This document shows positions 35,885-44,692 of a stretch of 64,000 bases of DNA, one piece after another; within the stretch, counting starts at the first letter, position 1, and each line of letters starts with the position of its first letter. Both the position numbers and the translations under genes were made by a program. The stretch is from Planctomycetota bacterium (GTDB lineage Bacteria; Planctomycetota; PLA2; JAEUHO01). The stretch lies in contig JAJDEN010000039.1 in NCBI GenBank assembly GCA_029259775.1, positions 1 to 64,000 of the forward strand, written 5' to 3'. The notes beneath the pieces were generated by a model. That model was not told the origin of the DNA. It saw only the letters and a program-made list of their open reading frames with translations, and ran no database searches.

Positions 35885-36553
35885 TCAGAACGTGACGTCC
35901 ATGTCGCGCACCACGCGCACGCGCTCCAAGTACTCGTCACGCGGGATCTCCACGCAGCCGAACGTCTCCAAGTGCGGCGTGGTGAACTGCACGTCCAGCA
36001 GGCCGAACCCCCGCTCGCGCAGGTGGTCGACGAGCGATGCGAGCGCGACCTTCGATGCGTCGCGCACGCGGTGGAACATCGACTCCGCCGCGAAGCCACC
36101 GCCGAACGCCACGCCATACGCGCCACCGGCCAACGCACCGTCCAACCAGGCTTCGCAGCTGTGGGCGTGTCCTTGCGCGTGGAGCTCGAGGTAGCACGCC
36201 CGCATCTCGTCGTGGATCCAGCTGCCGTCGGGCCGGTCCTCGTCGCACGCCGCGATCACGTGGGCGAACGCCGTATCGAAGCGGATCTCGAAGCGCCCGC
36301 TGCGTAGGGTCCGAACGAGCCTGCGGGGCAGGTGAACGTCCTCCAGCGGCAAAATCGCCCGCGGATCGGGCGACCACCAGAGGACCGGTTCGCCGGCGTC
36401 GAACCAGGGGAAGACACCGTGGCGGTACGCATCCATCACGAGGGTCGGCTCGAGATCACCTCCCGCGGCCACGACGTCGCCTCCAGCCTCCATCGACAGC
36501 CCTTCGAACGGGCTGGCGGAGGGGGGCTCGGGGGGGCGCTCGGCTCGTGTCAT
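35885..36553 (-). CDS. aat: leucyl/phenylalanyl-tRNA-protein transferase
   Basis: A 222-residue Aat, which transfers Leu or Phe from aminoacyl-tRNA to N-terminal Arg/Lys of proteins, marking them for ClpAP. Motifs include VAAGGDLEPTLVMDAYRHGVFPWF near 30, PVLWWSPDPRAIL near 55, WIHDEMRACYLELHAQGHAHSCEAW near 115 and GGAYGVAFGGGFAAESMFHR near 143. All are standard. Confidence 0.95.
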   Translation of the reverse strand: MTRAERPPEPPSASPFEGLSMEAGGDVVAAGGDLEPTLVMDAYRHGVFPWFDAGEPVLWWSPDPRAILPLEDVHLPRRLVRTLRSGRFEIRFDTAFAHVIAACDEDRPDGSWIHDEMRACYLELHAQGHAHSCEAWLDGALAGGAYGVAFGGGFAAESMFHRVRDASKVALASLVDHLRERGFGLLDVQFTTPHLETFGCVEIPRDEYLERVRVVRDMDVTF

Positions 36554-36741
36554 GGCTATGTCAGGAAATCCTTCGCTCAGGCCCCAATGTAGGTCTTTGG
36601 AGGTGTAACAGGATGCTCGATCCGAATACGCGTCGGGGCCTTGCAGGGTTGCCCCTGGACCTCCGCCTACCTACGCTCTCCCCCTGGGATTGAAGCGTGG
36701 GCCGCGGACTGCGCCCGCGCTTCGTCGGGAGGTATTGGACG

Positions 36742-37716
36742 ATGGACCGAGGCACGACCAAGTGCTGCGCTGTGCTTGTTGCATGTGTTGCGATTCTCGC
36801 GTTGAGCGCCTGCGCCGGGAGCCCGCTGGCCCCTGCGGGGACGAACACGGCACCGGCGAACGCGCCTGTCTACAACGCGTGGACCACGCCGGCTCCGGCT
36901 GGCGCGGTGTACGCCGCGCGCCCGGCTCAGGCCGGCGCCCTGCAGCCCGCTCCGCGCGCCGTCGGTGGGCAGCCCATCGCGGCTCAGCCCATCGCGGCTC
37001 AGCCCGCCGAGGCGCGCCCGCGCGTCTGGACGGGTGCAGGCACCCCGCCGCCGCCGCCCCTGCCCGGCCAGCCGGTGGTTGCCGCCGCGCCGGGCCAGCC
37101 CGTCGTCGCCTGCGAGCCTGCGCCCTGCCCCGCACCGGTCGCGACGACCCGCCGCTTCGTTACGCCCGAGCGCACGTATGCCGGCTGCTGGCCCCCGTGC
37201 AACCAGGGCATCAGCCAGTGGCACGCTCGCGCCGTCGTCGGCCGCGCCCTGTTCGAGGGCACCGACCCGGCGGACGACTGCACCTACCTGGGTCTCGACC
37301 TCGGCCGCACGTTCTGCGGCTGCTGGGGCCTGGACCTGTACTACCGCTACAACAGCGGCCGCTTCGACCGCACGCCCACGCCGGCGACGCCCTTCAAGGA
37401 CGGCGGCGAGTGGCACCACTTCGGGGTCAAGATCACGGGTGAGAAGAGCTTCGGCCGGAGCTCGAAGTTCTACGCGTGGGGCGGCCTCGGCGGCGGCTAC
37501 TTCACCACGAGCAAGTACATCTCGAACGACAGCGGCCCCGAGGTCTTCGGGGAGCTGGGGCTGGGCTACAACCTGAGCCTCAACTGGCGCGTCCGCGCCG
37601 GCGTGAACGTCCACGGCATGGACACGTCGGTCACGCGCAACCTGCCCATCAACGACGGTCGCAGCCGCTGGCTGTGGATCATCGCCCCGGTCATCGAGAT
37701 CGAAGGCAGCTTCTAA
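36742..37716 (+). CDS. lipoprotein with a predicted outer-membrane beta-barrel-like domain
   Basis: A 324-residue lipoprotein: the signal ends in a lipobox (ALSAC, Cys near residue 24). A Pro/Ala-rich linker (residues 25-140) includes a 15-base tandem repeat encoding QPIAA twice. The C-terminal domain (about 155-324) has alternating aromatic strands (GLDLYYRYNSGRF, YAWGGLGGGYF, ELGLGYNLSLNWRVRAGVNVHG) and ends in Phe, as outer-membrane barrels do. Cysteines in CGCWG and CWPPC may form disulfides. The ATG at 36742 follows GGGAGG. Confidence 0.78.
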   Translation: MDRGTTKCCAVLVACVAILALSACAGSPLAPAGTNTAPANAPVYNAWTTPAPAGAVYAARPAQAGALQPAPRAVGGQPIAAQPIAAQPAEARPRVWTGAGTPPPPPLPGQPVVAAAPGQPVVACEPAPCPAPVATTRRFVTPERTYAGCWPPCNQGISQWHARAVVGRALFEGTDPADDCTYLGLDLGRTFCGCWGLDLYYRYNSGRFDRTPTPATPFKDGGEWHHFGVKITGEKSFGRSSKFYAWGGLGGGYFTTSKYISNDSGPEVFGELGLGYNLSLNWRVRAGVNVHGMDTSVTRNLPINDGRSRWLWIIAPVIEIEGSF

Positions 37717-38026
37717 CGACCTGACGCGGTCGCCTTGCGGCGACCTCACAGGTCGTGGACGGCCCCCCGGCGTGCGGAACGGGGGCCCTGGAATGTTCAC
37801 AAAACGAAACGCACGACGAAGGAGTTCAACAGGTTCGCGACCGTCCGGCGCCCGTCATCTGACAGGTGAGACAGTCGCAAACGCCTGCCAATGAACGAGT
37901 TGCAGCCTTGAAGTGGGACCTGCCGCGTGGTTGGCACGCGCTGGGCCTGGGATGTGCCAAGGAAGGGGTGAATGAACCCCCGACCTGCACAACCGCCTTC
38001 GCGGGTGCTCTGGGAGACCGGGACCG
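37717..38026. other. intergenic region with two hairpins
   Basis: No gene is visible in this 310-base gap. A perfect GGTCGCC-TTGC-GGCGACC hairpin lies at 37728-37745, just after the lipoprotein stop, and a GGCCCCC/GGGGGCC stem with a 13-base loop at 37761-37787. Neither has a long T-tract, but the pair probably ends or protects the upstream transcript. The rest (37790-38020) presumably carries the promoter for the next lipoprotein gene. Confidence 0.5.
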
Positions 38027-40381
38027 ATGATGCTGAAGAACATGAAGCTGATGCCGCGCAACCTGTTGATGGCCGCCTTGCTGCTGACCCTCGCGGGTTG
38101 TGGCTGCAATGACGACTCCACGCCCCCCGGGACGAACCCCGTTCCGATCGCGGCCGTGCTGGGCATCAAGACGCGCATGCCCCCGCTGCCCGTAGATCCG
38201 CCGCGCTTCAACAATCCCATCAAGATCGACGTCGCCTTCGTGCTCGACGATAGCGATGGGATGAACGAGAAGCCGCTGGGCATCATCCCCGCGAACATCT
38301 CGGACCGTCGTGAGCGCTCGCAGGCGGCTCAGGCGATCATGCGCCGCATCGAGGACATGGTGCGCACGCGCCTCGAGGCCGAGTACGCAAACGAGAACCT
38401 CCCCGTTCCGCCGCTCGACTTCGCGTTCGGCGTAGCTCGCTTCGAGGACTTCGGCGGTGCGTTCACCTCGCCGCTGCGCCGCACGGGCGACGTCGACGAT
38501 CCGAACAACCGCGAAAACGATCAGGACGCGCGCCCGTTCATCTTGAACATGCCCATCCTGCGGCAGGCGCACCCCCAGTTCGACGAGCGCTTCCTCTCCG
38601 CCATGGCGCGCACCGCGCCCGGCGACGGCAACTCGTACGTGCAGCTCCCGGGCACGCCCGATCTGTTCAAGGTCGTCGACCCGCAGACCGCCCTCGAGGC
38701 GCTCTACCAGATCTCCGCTCCGCAGAACCCCGACGGTTCCTACGGTGGCTTCGACGCCAACGGCAACGGCTCGACGGACGACAGCGGCCTCCCGACCTCG
38801 CAGGCCGGCGCGCGCAACCCGCAGACGCTGCCCGGCGCCTCCGGTGACGTCCCCGCAATCGGCTTCCAAGCGGTCAACGCCGGCGACGCGGACTACGACG
38901 ACCCGAGCGGCGAACCCCTCTTCCGTGTGACGTCTGCGGGCGGCACGGTCGTGACGGTTCCCGCAACCGGCGGTGCAGGTGGCTCCGTCACCAGCGTCTC
39001 GTCCGGCAACATCGGTGGCATCGGTTGGCGCCAAGACGCGGCCCGCTTCGTGATCCTCTCGAGCGACATCGCGACCGTCACACCGACCGACACACCCAAC
39101 CTCGGTACGCCCGAGACTCCCGGCATCCTGCCGCCCCCCTCGCAGGCCCAGATGGTCTCGAGCACGGCCGGCGCGCCGGATGCCCCGCGCGAGGCGCGCA
39201 ACGTCCTGGCGGGCGCTTTCGACGGCGGCGTCCAGTCGCTGACCGGTGGCTTCCCGCTGACCACGCGCCGCATGGGTGTCGCGAACGGCCCGGACTTCGA
39301 CCCCAACCCGACGGACAACGTCCGCGCGCCGGGCGACGGCGTCGCCCCGGTTGGCGCGCACACGCTCGAGGAGACGATCGCCGCTCTCAACGCGCTCGAC
39401 ATCGAGGTCCTCCTCATCGGCTCGCCGTTCATCGGCGGTCTCGACACCAAGCCCGGCGAGACGGGTGTCAACGGCGACGTCGCCTCGGACATCCCGGCTG
39501 ACGACTTCGACCCGAGCGACCCGAACAAGGTCCAGCCCGACCTCGCTCCCTGGTTCTGGATGAACGGCGTCAGCCGGCTCACCACGCCGGAGGTCACCTC
39601 GCTCGCCCTCGGCGGCGCAGAGGAGACGTTCCCCGGTGTCTACAACCTCGGCACGGTCTGGCCCCTGACGGCGGGCAACGAGCAGGGCGGCGACGAGAGC
39701 ACGGTCAAGGACACGGTCACGGACGATCTCGTGGAGCGCATCCGCGGCTGGATCGACGGCGGGTTCGTAACCGGCGGCTCGGGCGTCGTGGCGCTGGCGG
39801 ATCGTCCGGCCCTGCCGACGCTCTCCTACGAGTTCATCCTGCAGCTCCTCGACCTCGGCGAAGAGCAGGTCGACTTCGACGTCGTACAGGTGGCTCCGCT
39901 CGTGGTGGGCAACCCCCAGCGACAGTTCACGACGACGGCTGTCATCCCGACGTACTGGTCCGACCAGGCCGTGCCGAGTGACGTCGAGGTGAGTTTCCCC
40001 TCGGCCGCTGAAGGCCTCCTCCAGTACACCGTCAAGGACGAGACCGTTCCGCTGCCCGCCACGCGCAACGAACAGTTCGAGATCGGCGCGCAGCTGACGA
40101 CGATCAACGGCCAGACGGCCGCGAACGCCGATCAGGTCCTGGCGATCATCGCCCTCATCAAGGCACGCGGCGACGGCGAGAACCCGATCGCCTCGGAGAG
40201 TGACCCGATCAACGTGGCGCAGGCCGCATTCACGGTCGTCGTCCGCGACAGCCTCTTCCCCGACTTCGGCGCCCAGTTGGCGAGTGTGATCCGTGGGTGC
40301 GCGATCCTCAACGACAACACGGCCGGTCAGGACGCGAGCGATCAGGTGGGCGGCACATGCCCCTTCCCGCCCGCCCCGTAG
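38027..40381 (+). CDS. large lipoprotein with a vWA-like domain
   Basis: A 784-residue lipoprotein. The lipobox is TLAGC with Cys near residue 25. Residues about 65-450 contain a von Willebrand A-like domain opening with KIDVAFVLDDSDGMNE, where DDSDG keeps the first part of a MIDAS motif; SALDIEVLLIGSPFIGG-type sequence closes it. A long Asp/Gly/Pro-rich insertion separates the two. The C-terminal part (about 560-784) is beta-rich. It may bind a surface or envelope partner. A strong rho-independent hairpin follows it. Confidence 0.75.
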   Translation: MMLKNMKLMPRNLLMAALLLTLAGCGCNDDSTPPGTNPVPIAAVLGIKTRMPPLPVDPPRFNNPIKIDVAFVLDDSDGMNEKPLGIIPANISDRRERSQAAQAIMRRIEDMVRTRLEAEYANENLPVPPLDFAFGVARFEDFGGAFTSPLRRTGDVDDPNNRENDQDARPFILNMPILRQAHPQFDERFLSAMARTAPGDGNSYVQLPGTPDLFKVVDPQTALEALYQISAPQNPDGSYGGFDANGNGSTDDSGLPTSQAGARNPQTLPGASGDVPAIGFQAVNAGDADYDDPSGEPLFRVTSAGGTVVTVPATGGAGGSVTSVSSGNIGGIGWRQDAARFVILSSDIATVTPTDTPNLGTPETPGILPPPSQAQMVSSTAGAPDAPREARNVLAGAFDGGVQSLTGGFPLTTRRMGVANGPDFDPNPTDNVRAPGDGVAPVGAHTLEETIAALNALDIEVLLIGSPFIGGLDTKPGETGVNGDVASDIPADDFDPSDPNKVQPDLAPWFWMNGVSRLTTPEVTSLALGGAEETFPGVYNLGTVWPLTAGNEQGGDESTVKDTVTDDLVERIRGWIDGGFVTGGSGVVALADRPALPTLSYEFILQLLDLGEEQVDFDVVQVAPLVVGNPQRQFTTTAVIPTYWSDQAVPSDVEVSFPSAAEGLLQYTVKDETVPLPATRNEQFEIGAQLTTINGQTAANADQVLAIIALIKARGDGENPIASESDPINVAQAAFTVVVRDSLFPDFGAQLASVIRGCAILNDNTAGQDASDQVGGTCPFPPAP

Positions 40382-40406
40382 ACCGAATCGTCCGACACGA
40401 CATCCC

Positions 40407-40434
40407 GGCCCGCGCGAGTTCGCTCGCGCGGGCC
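40407..40434 (+). terminator. rho-independent terminator
   Basis: A perfect 12-bp GC-rich stem (GGCCCGCGCGAG with CTCGCGCGGGCC) is closed by a TTCG tetraloop and followed by GGCTTCGTTTT. It lies 26 bases after the stop of the vWA-like lipoprotein gene and ends that transcript. Confidence 0.85.
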
Positions 40435-40583
40435 GGCTTCGTTTTGGCGTGCACGGCGTGGCGCAGGGGAACGCGCCCCAAACGACCGCCGAACACAACC
40501 CCATCTTCACCTAGGGATGGTCGGGTCCTCCGACGCGGGGATGATGGCTAGGGGTCAGGGCCCACCCCCCCCTAGGAACCTCC

Positions 40584-42941
40584 ATGCGCGATGCTCCTCG
40601 GCGCCTCTCCGGCGTCCTCCGCTCTCTCGTTCCCCACGTCCTCTGCCTTGCTGCGAGCCTAGGCGTAGCCGCCTGTGGTGGCGGTGGTGGCGGGGATGGC
40701 GCTGGCCCCGGCGGACCCAACCTGGCCCCGGCCGCGATGGTCAGCGCGCCTGTGCTGGGCGTCGCCGGCCTCCTGGGCGACACCTTCAGCGTGACCTTTA
40801 CGGCGAGCGACGACGGGGCGACGCCCGTGCGGATCGTCGCCGACGCGGACGGCAACCTCGGCACGACCGGTGACCAGACCACGCTGTTTGCCGGCGTCGA
40901 GATGGACGGCGCCCAGCAAGTCGTGACCGTGCCCATCGCGGCGCCGCTCACCCCCGGCGCCTACGTCGTGTTCCTCGATGTGGACGACGGTGTCAACCCG
41001 GCCGTGACCATCGTGCTGCCGCGCCCGCTCGTCGTCTATCCGGGTATCGCCGGCGTCGCGCCTCCGCGCAGCAACCGCTACGGCATCGCCGGCGAGCGCG
41101 TTGTGTTCTCGCGGGGCGAAGCCGAGGACGCCGCGGGTCCCCTCAACAGCGACGGCTTCGCGGACGACGGCGTGATGGTGCTGTTCGACGCGACCTCAGG
41201 CACCCTGACACAGCCCACGCCGAGCGTGTCGATGGACGTGACGGCCGCACCGGGTGCGCGCGTCCGCCCCGTGCAGAGCGACGGCGGCACCTTGGCTTGG
41301 TTCACGCTGGAGGCCGATGAGAACGCCAACCTCAACGCGCTCAACGCCCAGAACCTGATCGCCCCGATCGGCGGCGCCGACGTGGACCAGACGGACGCGA
41401 TGATCTCCTACGTCGTGCCGGCCGTGAGTCCGCTTCCGATCACGAACACGTACGGTGGCGCGCAGGCCATCGTATCGATGATCAACGGCATGATCCTGAC
41501 GCGCTACGCCGAGGCGGGCGAGGGCGCCGGCGGCACGATCATGAACGGCGATCTGGACACGACAGACTTCATCTTCGGGTACGTCGATCCCGCCGCGGCA
41601 GGTCCCCCGTACGAGTTCGACCAGGTCGTCTTCCACCGCATCTTCCCTGCGCCGTCCGCCGGCCTGGCGTTTCGCCACGCCGGGACGGTGATCGCCGGGT
41701 GGCTCGTGGCCGAGGCGGGCGGACCGTTCCCCACGGACCCGAACGCGGACCTCGACCAAGGCGACACCTTCCTCGCCCTCGGCACGTCCCTGCTGGCGGG
41801 CGGCACCGGCCTACCCGCGCAGTTCACGAGCTTGGCCGGCTTCCAGGCCCTGCCCGCGCAGGCGCCCTCGCCCGTAGATCCGGGCGGCGGCTTCGACGTC
41901 ACGCTCGACGGGCACGCGGGCTACTACATCGACGAGGGGTCGCACAACGTGCTGCCGGGCCTCGGCGTAGGCAACGATCGCAACGGTGACGGCCTCATCG
42001 GACGGGTCCCGGCCTTCTACGACGCGAACACGATGATCGAGACGATCCCCGCAGGCGCGGCGGGCCCCCTCAACAGCGCGCCCGGCTCACCGCTGGTCTA
42101 CGACACCAACCGCATGTTCTTCACGGGCATCGAGGCGCCTCGGATCGATCCGGTGGCAGGCACGAACGGTGATGGCGACGGCGGTGCGGACCAGAACATC
42201 CTGTATTGGGCCGATCACACCGCGGCCGGACCGCAGGCCTTCCCGGTGGGCGTGGCGTTCGGTGGCGCGATCACGTTGACCGCCCTGTCGCTCGACAACG
42301 GCGGCAAGATGGTGAAGCTCGCGCCGGGCTGGATTGCCGTGGTCGTGAACGAGCTCGCAAACGGCAACCAGGACATCAACGGCACAGGCGCGGTGGACTT
42401 CGCCTACCTGCTGATCGATGCTTCCAGCGGCGCGGCCCCGATCGTCCACAACCCGCGCATCGTGGTCTCCGCGGGCGGCACCTTCCCCGACACGGGGCGT
42501 TGGGGCGAGGACCCCGCGAACTTGGATCAGGGCGTCGTCGTGCGGCTCATGGAGCAGCAGAACGGCAGCTTGGACGGCGACGCGAACCTGATTGAGATCT
42601 TCTTCGCCTACATCTCCTTCAACACGCCGACGCAGGTGCTGGTGCTGGATGGCGGGGGCAACGAGTGCGCCGTGGCGAACGGCCGCATCGGCATGACAGC
42701 GGACGAGGCGTTCACGGGGCAGGACTACGACGGCAACGGATTGATGGCGGACGTCGTGTTCCGCGTGCTCGACTTCCAGGGCAACGTCCTGGAGAAGGGC
42801 AAGCTGTGTGCGCGCCAGTCGGTTCCCGTGACCGAGACGGGCACGCTCTGGGCCTACCTGCGCGACGAGTTCATCGAGAACCGCAACCTCAACGCCGACC
42901 CCGACATCACGGACCTCGTGCTCGGCCTCTGGTTCCCGTAG
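40584..42941 (+). CDS. large lipoprotein of unknown function
   Basis: A 785-residue lipoprotein. The lipobox is GVAAC, followed by six glycines. The mature protein is beta-rich and acidic, with an Ig-like segment near residues 65-150 (SVTFTASDDGATPVRIVADADGN). Repeated calcium-loop-like stretches rich in Asp/Asn/Gly recur (DADGN, NDRNGDGLIG, DGDGG, DYDGNGLM). No enzyme motif is visible. It may be a calcium-stabilised surface protein. It follows the terminator after the previous lipoprotein gene. Confidence 0.72.
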   Translation: MRDAPRRLSGVLRSLVPHVLCLAASLGVAACGGGGGGDGAGPGGPNLAPAAMVSAPVLGVAGLLGDTFSVTFTASDDGATPVRIVADADGNLGTTGDQTTLFAGVEMDGAQQVVTVPIAAPLTPGAYVVFLDVDDGVNPAVTIVLPRPLVVYPGIAGVAPPRSNRYGIAGERVVFSRGEAEDAAGPLNSDGFADDGVMVLFDATSGTLTQPTPSVSMDVTAAPGARVRPVQSDGGTLAWFTLEADENANLNALNAQNLIAPIGGADVDQTDAMISYVVPAVSPLPITNTYGGAQAIVSMINGMILTRYAEAGEGAGGTIMNGDLDTTDFIFGYVDPAAAGPPYEFDQVVFHRIFPAPSAGLAFRHAGTVIAGWLVAEAGGPFPTDPNADLDQGDTFLALGTSLLAGGTGLPAQFTSLAGFQALPAQAPSPVDPGGGFDVTLDGHAGYYIDEGSHNVLPGLGVGNDRNGDGLIGRVPAFYDANTMIETIPAGAAGPLNSAPGSPLVYDTNRMFFTGIEAPRIDPVAGTNGDGDGGADQNILYWADHTAAGPQAFPVGVAFGGAITLTALSLDNGGKMVKLAPGWIAVVVNELANGNQDINGTGAVDFAYLLIDASSGAAPIVHNPRIVVSAGGTFPDTGRWGEDPANLDQGVVVRLMEQQNGSLDGDANLIEIFFAYISFNTPTQVLVLDGGGNECAVANGRIGMTADEAFTGQDYDGNGLMADVVFRVLDFQGNVLEKGKLCARQSVPVTETGTLWAYLRDEFIENRNLNADPDITDLVLGLWFP

Positions 42942-42979
42942 CGACCTGGCGTCCGGCCACAGCTGGCGCCGGAGAAGCA

Positions 42980-43382
42980 GAACCACAAAGGCACAAAGGA
43001 CACAAGGGGAAGAGTCACAGTGCGCGCGGCGATCGTGGCTTGTGATCCGCTGGTGGTGAATTGAACCGCAGAGGCGCGGAGGGCGAGGAGGTCCCAAGGT
43101 GATCCGCCCTACCCCATGCATGGTAGGGTTGGTCCTTGGCGAGAAGTCGCGGCGGCACGGGGAGCACCCCAGGAACTACAGGCGGTCCTCTGCGTCCTCT
43201 GCGCCTCATTCACTCACGAGATGCGTATGAGCCCGCGCGAACCCTGGCACACGCCAGCTTCCTGCCTTTGTGTCCTTTGTGCCTTTGTGGTTCAACTCCG
43301 GCGCGCGGGATCGAGGGCTCTGTTCAGCCCAGACGAACGGAGGCCAGCCCTCTGTGTCCTCTGTGCCTCTGTGGTTTCAATT
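42980..43382. repeat. nested composite of inverted CACAGAGGCACAGAGG-type repeats
   Basis: This gap of 485 bases (42942-43426) holds no convincing gene. It contains two forward ends (AACCACAAAGGCACAAAGG at 42980, GAACCGCAGAGGCGCGGAGG at 43062) and three reverse ends (TCCTCTGCGTCCTCTGCGCC near 43184, TTTGTGCCTTTGTGGTTCAA near 43278, CTCTGTGCCTCTGTGGTTTC near 43361). They form inverted pairs around a core that is also found near 62.7 kb. The layout suggests one copy inserted into another. Confidence 0.75.
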
Positions 43383-43426
43383 CCGAGGCCAGAGACGAAC
43401 GCAGGCCGTGCGCTACCTGTCCGGCG

Positions 43427-43897
43427 CTAGTTGGCCGGCGGGCAGTCGGGGGTTTCTTCGACCGTACGCCAGCCGACCAGGACCTTCTTCGGGCAGTGGC
43501 CCACGACGATCCGCTCGGTCTTGTAGCCGATGCACGCGGGCACGCGCCTCGTGCCGACCTGCACCTGCTGCTCCTTGTCCCAGAGCTTCACGACCTTGTC
43601 GCAACCCGTGCAGCTGTCAGGCAGCGTGATCGTGACGGGCACCTTGCGCGTCTGGTAGACGTCGACCGTCTTCTCGCCCCAAACCGCCGTCTTGCGATTC
43701 TCGTAGATGGGCTCGTTGATCGTCTTGTAGATCGGCACGCGGTGGCCGGGGATCGTGATGCTGTCGACAGGCGGGCAGTCATTGTCCGAGGGCGCGCACG
43801 ACGCGAGCAGGGCGCCAGGTCCGGGCAGCGAGGGCCCGGACGAACAGCCGACGAGAGACGCGGCGGCAACGACAGCCAAGATGATCGAGATACGCAC
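43427..43897 (-). CDS. cysteine-rich lipoprotein of unknown function
   Basis: A 156-residue lipoprotein: signal RISIILAVVAAASLVGC with the lipobox Cys at 18. The mature part has short beta repeats around VPIYKTINEPIYENRKTAVWGEKTVDVYQTRKVPV and a cysteine set (CAPSDNDC, CTGC, two further Cys near the end). The start is GTG at 43897 with AGGAGG eight bases upstream. No family was recognised. It is the last gene in the leftward run from the Mla and V-ATPase genes, 41 bases after the previous gene. Confidence 0.72.
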   Translation of the reverse strand: MRISIILAVVAAASLVGCSSGPSLPGPGALLASCAPSDNDCPPVDSITIPGHRVPIYKTINEPIYENRKTAVWGEKTVDVYQTRKVPVTITLPDSCTGCDKVVKLWDKEQQVQVGTRRVPACIGYKTERIVVGHCPKKVLVGWRTVEETPDCPPAN

Positions 43898-43938
43898 GGA
43901 GCGCCTCCTCCCGGCCGCACCGCGGCCATACCCATGGA

Positions 43939-44685
43939 CTACGAGTCTACCCGCCGTATTCCCGCGGAGGGGTCTCCCGACCGCCGGAGGTACACAGGTA
44001 GCGCCACCAGCAGGAGCCCGAGGCTGCCGACCCAGAAGGCCGGCCGGAAGTTGTGCAGGACCGCCTCGCCGACCGCTCCCAGCTCGCGCCCGGGCAGCCA
44101 GATCCGCAGCATCGTGGCCGGCAGGGTCAGGGCGTGGACGAACCCGAGCAGCGCCTGGGCCCCGAGCGTGGCCTCCAGCGCCCCGAGGTGGCGATCCTGG
44201 CGCCGGCGGTAGAGCAGGACCGCCACGACCAGGAACCAGGCGCAGGCGCCCTCGATGCGCCCGAAGAGGCCAGGCAGGAAGGACAGGTACTCCTCGCGCA
44301 GGTAGGCCGCCTCGAAGGCAATCAGCCCGCCGGTCAGCAGCAGCAGCAGGCCGCCTACGAGGCGGCGACGCCGGTCGCGGCGTGCCAGGCCGGCGCCGGC
44401 CGTCGTCAGCAGCGCGAGCACCCAGAGCGGCGCGAGGTACCAGGGGTACCAGCGGCGGGCCTCCCACAGCGGCTCGACATGCTCCGGTCCCCGGACGGAC
44501 TCCACGACGGCCGTGCCAAGTTCCTGTGCGGGGACCTCACTGTTGCCGCGGAGGAGCGAGGCCATGAACGTCTGCGTCGGCGCGTCGTCCTGGGTGGGAA
44601 ACACCTCGAGCCGGAGCGTCGGCCAGAACGCGCTCCCGACCACCAGCACGATGCCCACCCACTGCATGGTCCGCACGCCGCGCAT
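43939..44685 (-). CDS. polytopic membrane protein of unknown function
   Basis: A 248-residue protein with about five hydrophobic segments (WVGIVLVVGSAFWPTL, WYLAPLWVLALLTTAGAG, VGGLLLLLTGGLIAFEA, ACAWFLVVAVLLY, FWVGSLGLLLVALPVYL). The loop between the first and second (about residues 30-75) is polar and probably periplasmic. It lies seven bases after the MlaFE-like fusion gene, suggesting a link to the same system. No motif identifies it. Confidence 0.7.
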   Translation of the reverse strand: MRGVRTMQWVGIVLVVGSAFWPTLRLEVFPTQDDAPTQTFMASLLRGNSEVPAQELGTAVVESVRGPEHVEPLWEARRWYPWYLAPLWVLALLTTAGAGLARRDRRRRLVGGLLLLLTGGLIAFEAAYLREEYLSFLPGLFGRIEGACAWFLVVAVLLYRRRQDRHLGALEATLGAQALLGFVHALTLPATMLRIWLPGRELGAVGEAVLHNFRPAFWVGSLGLLLVALPVYLRRSGDPSAGIRRVDS

Positions 44686-44692
44686 GACGTCG

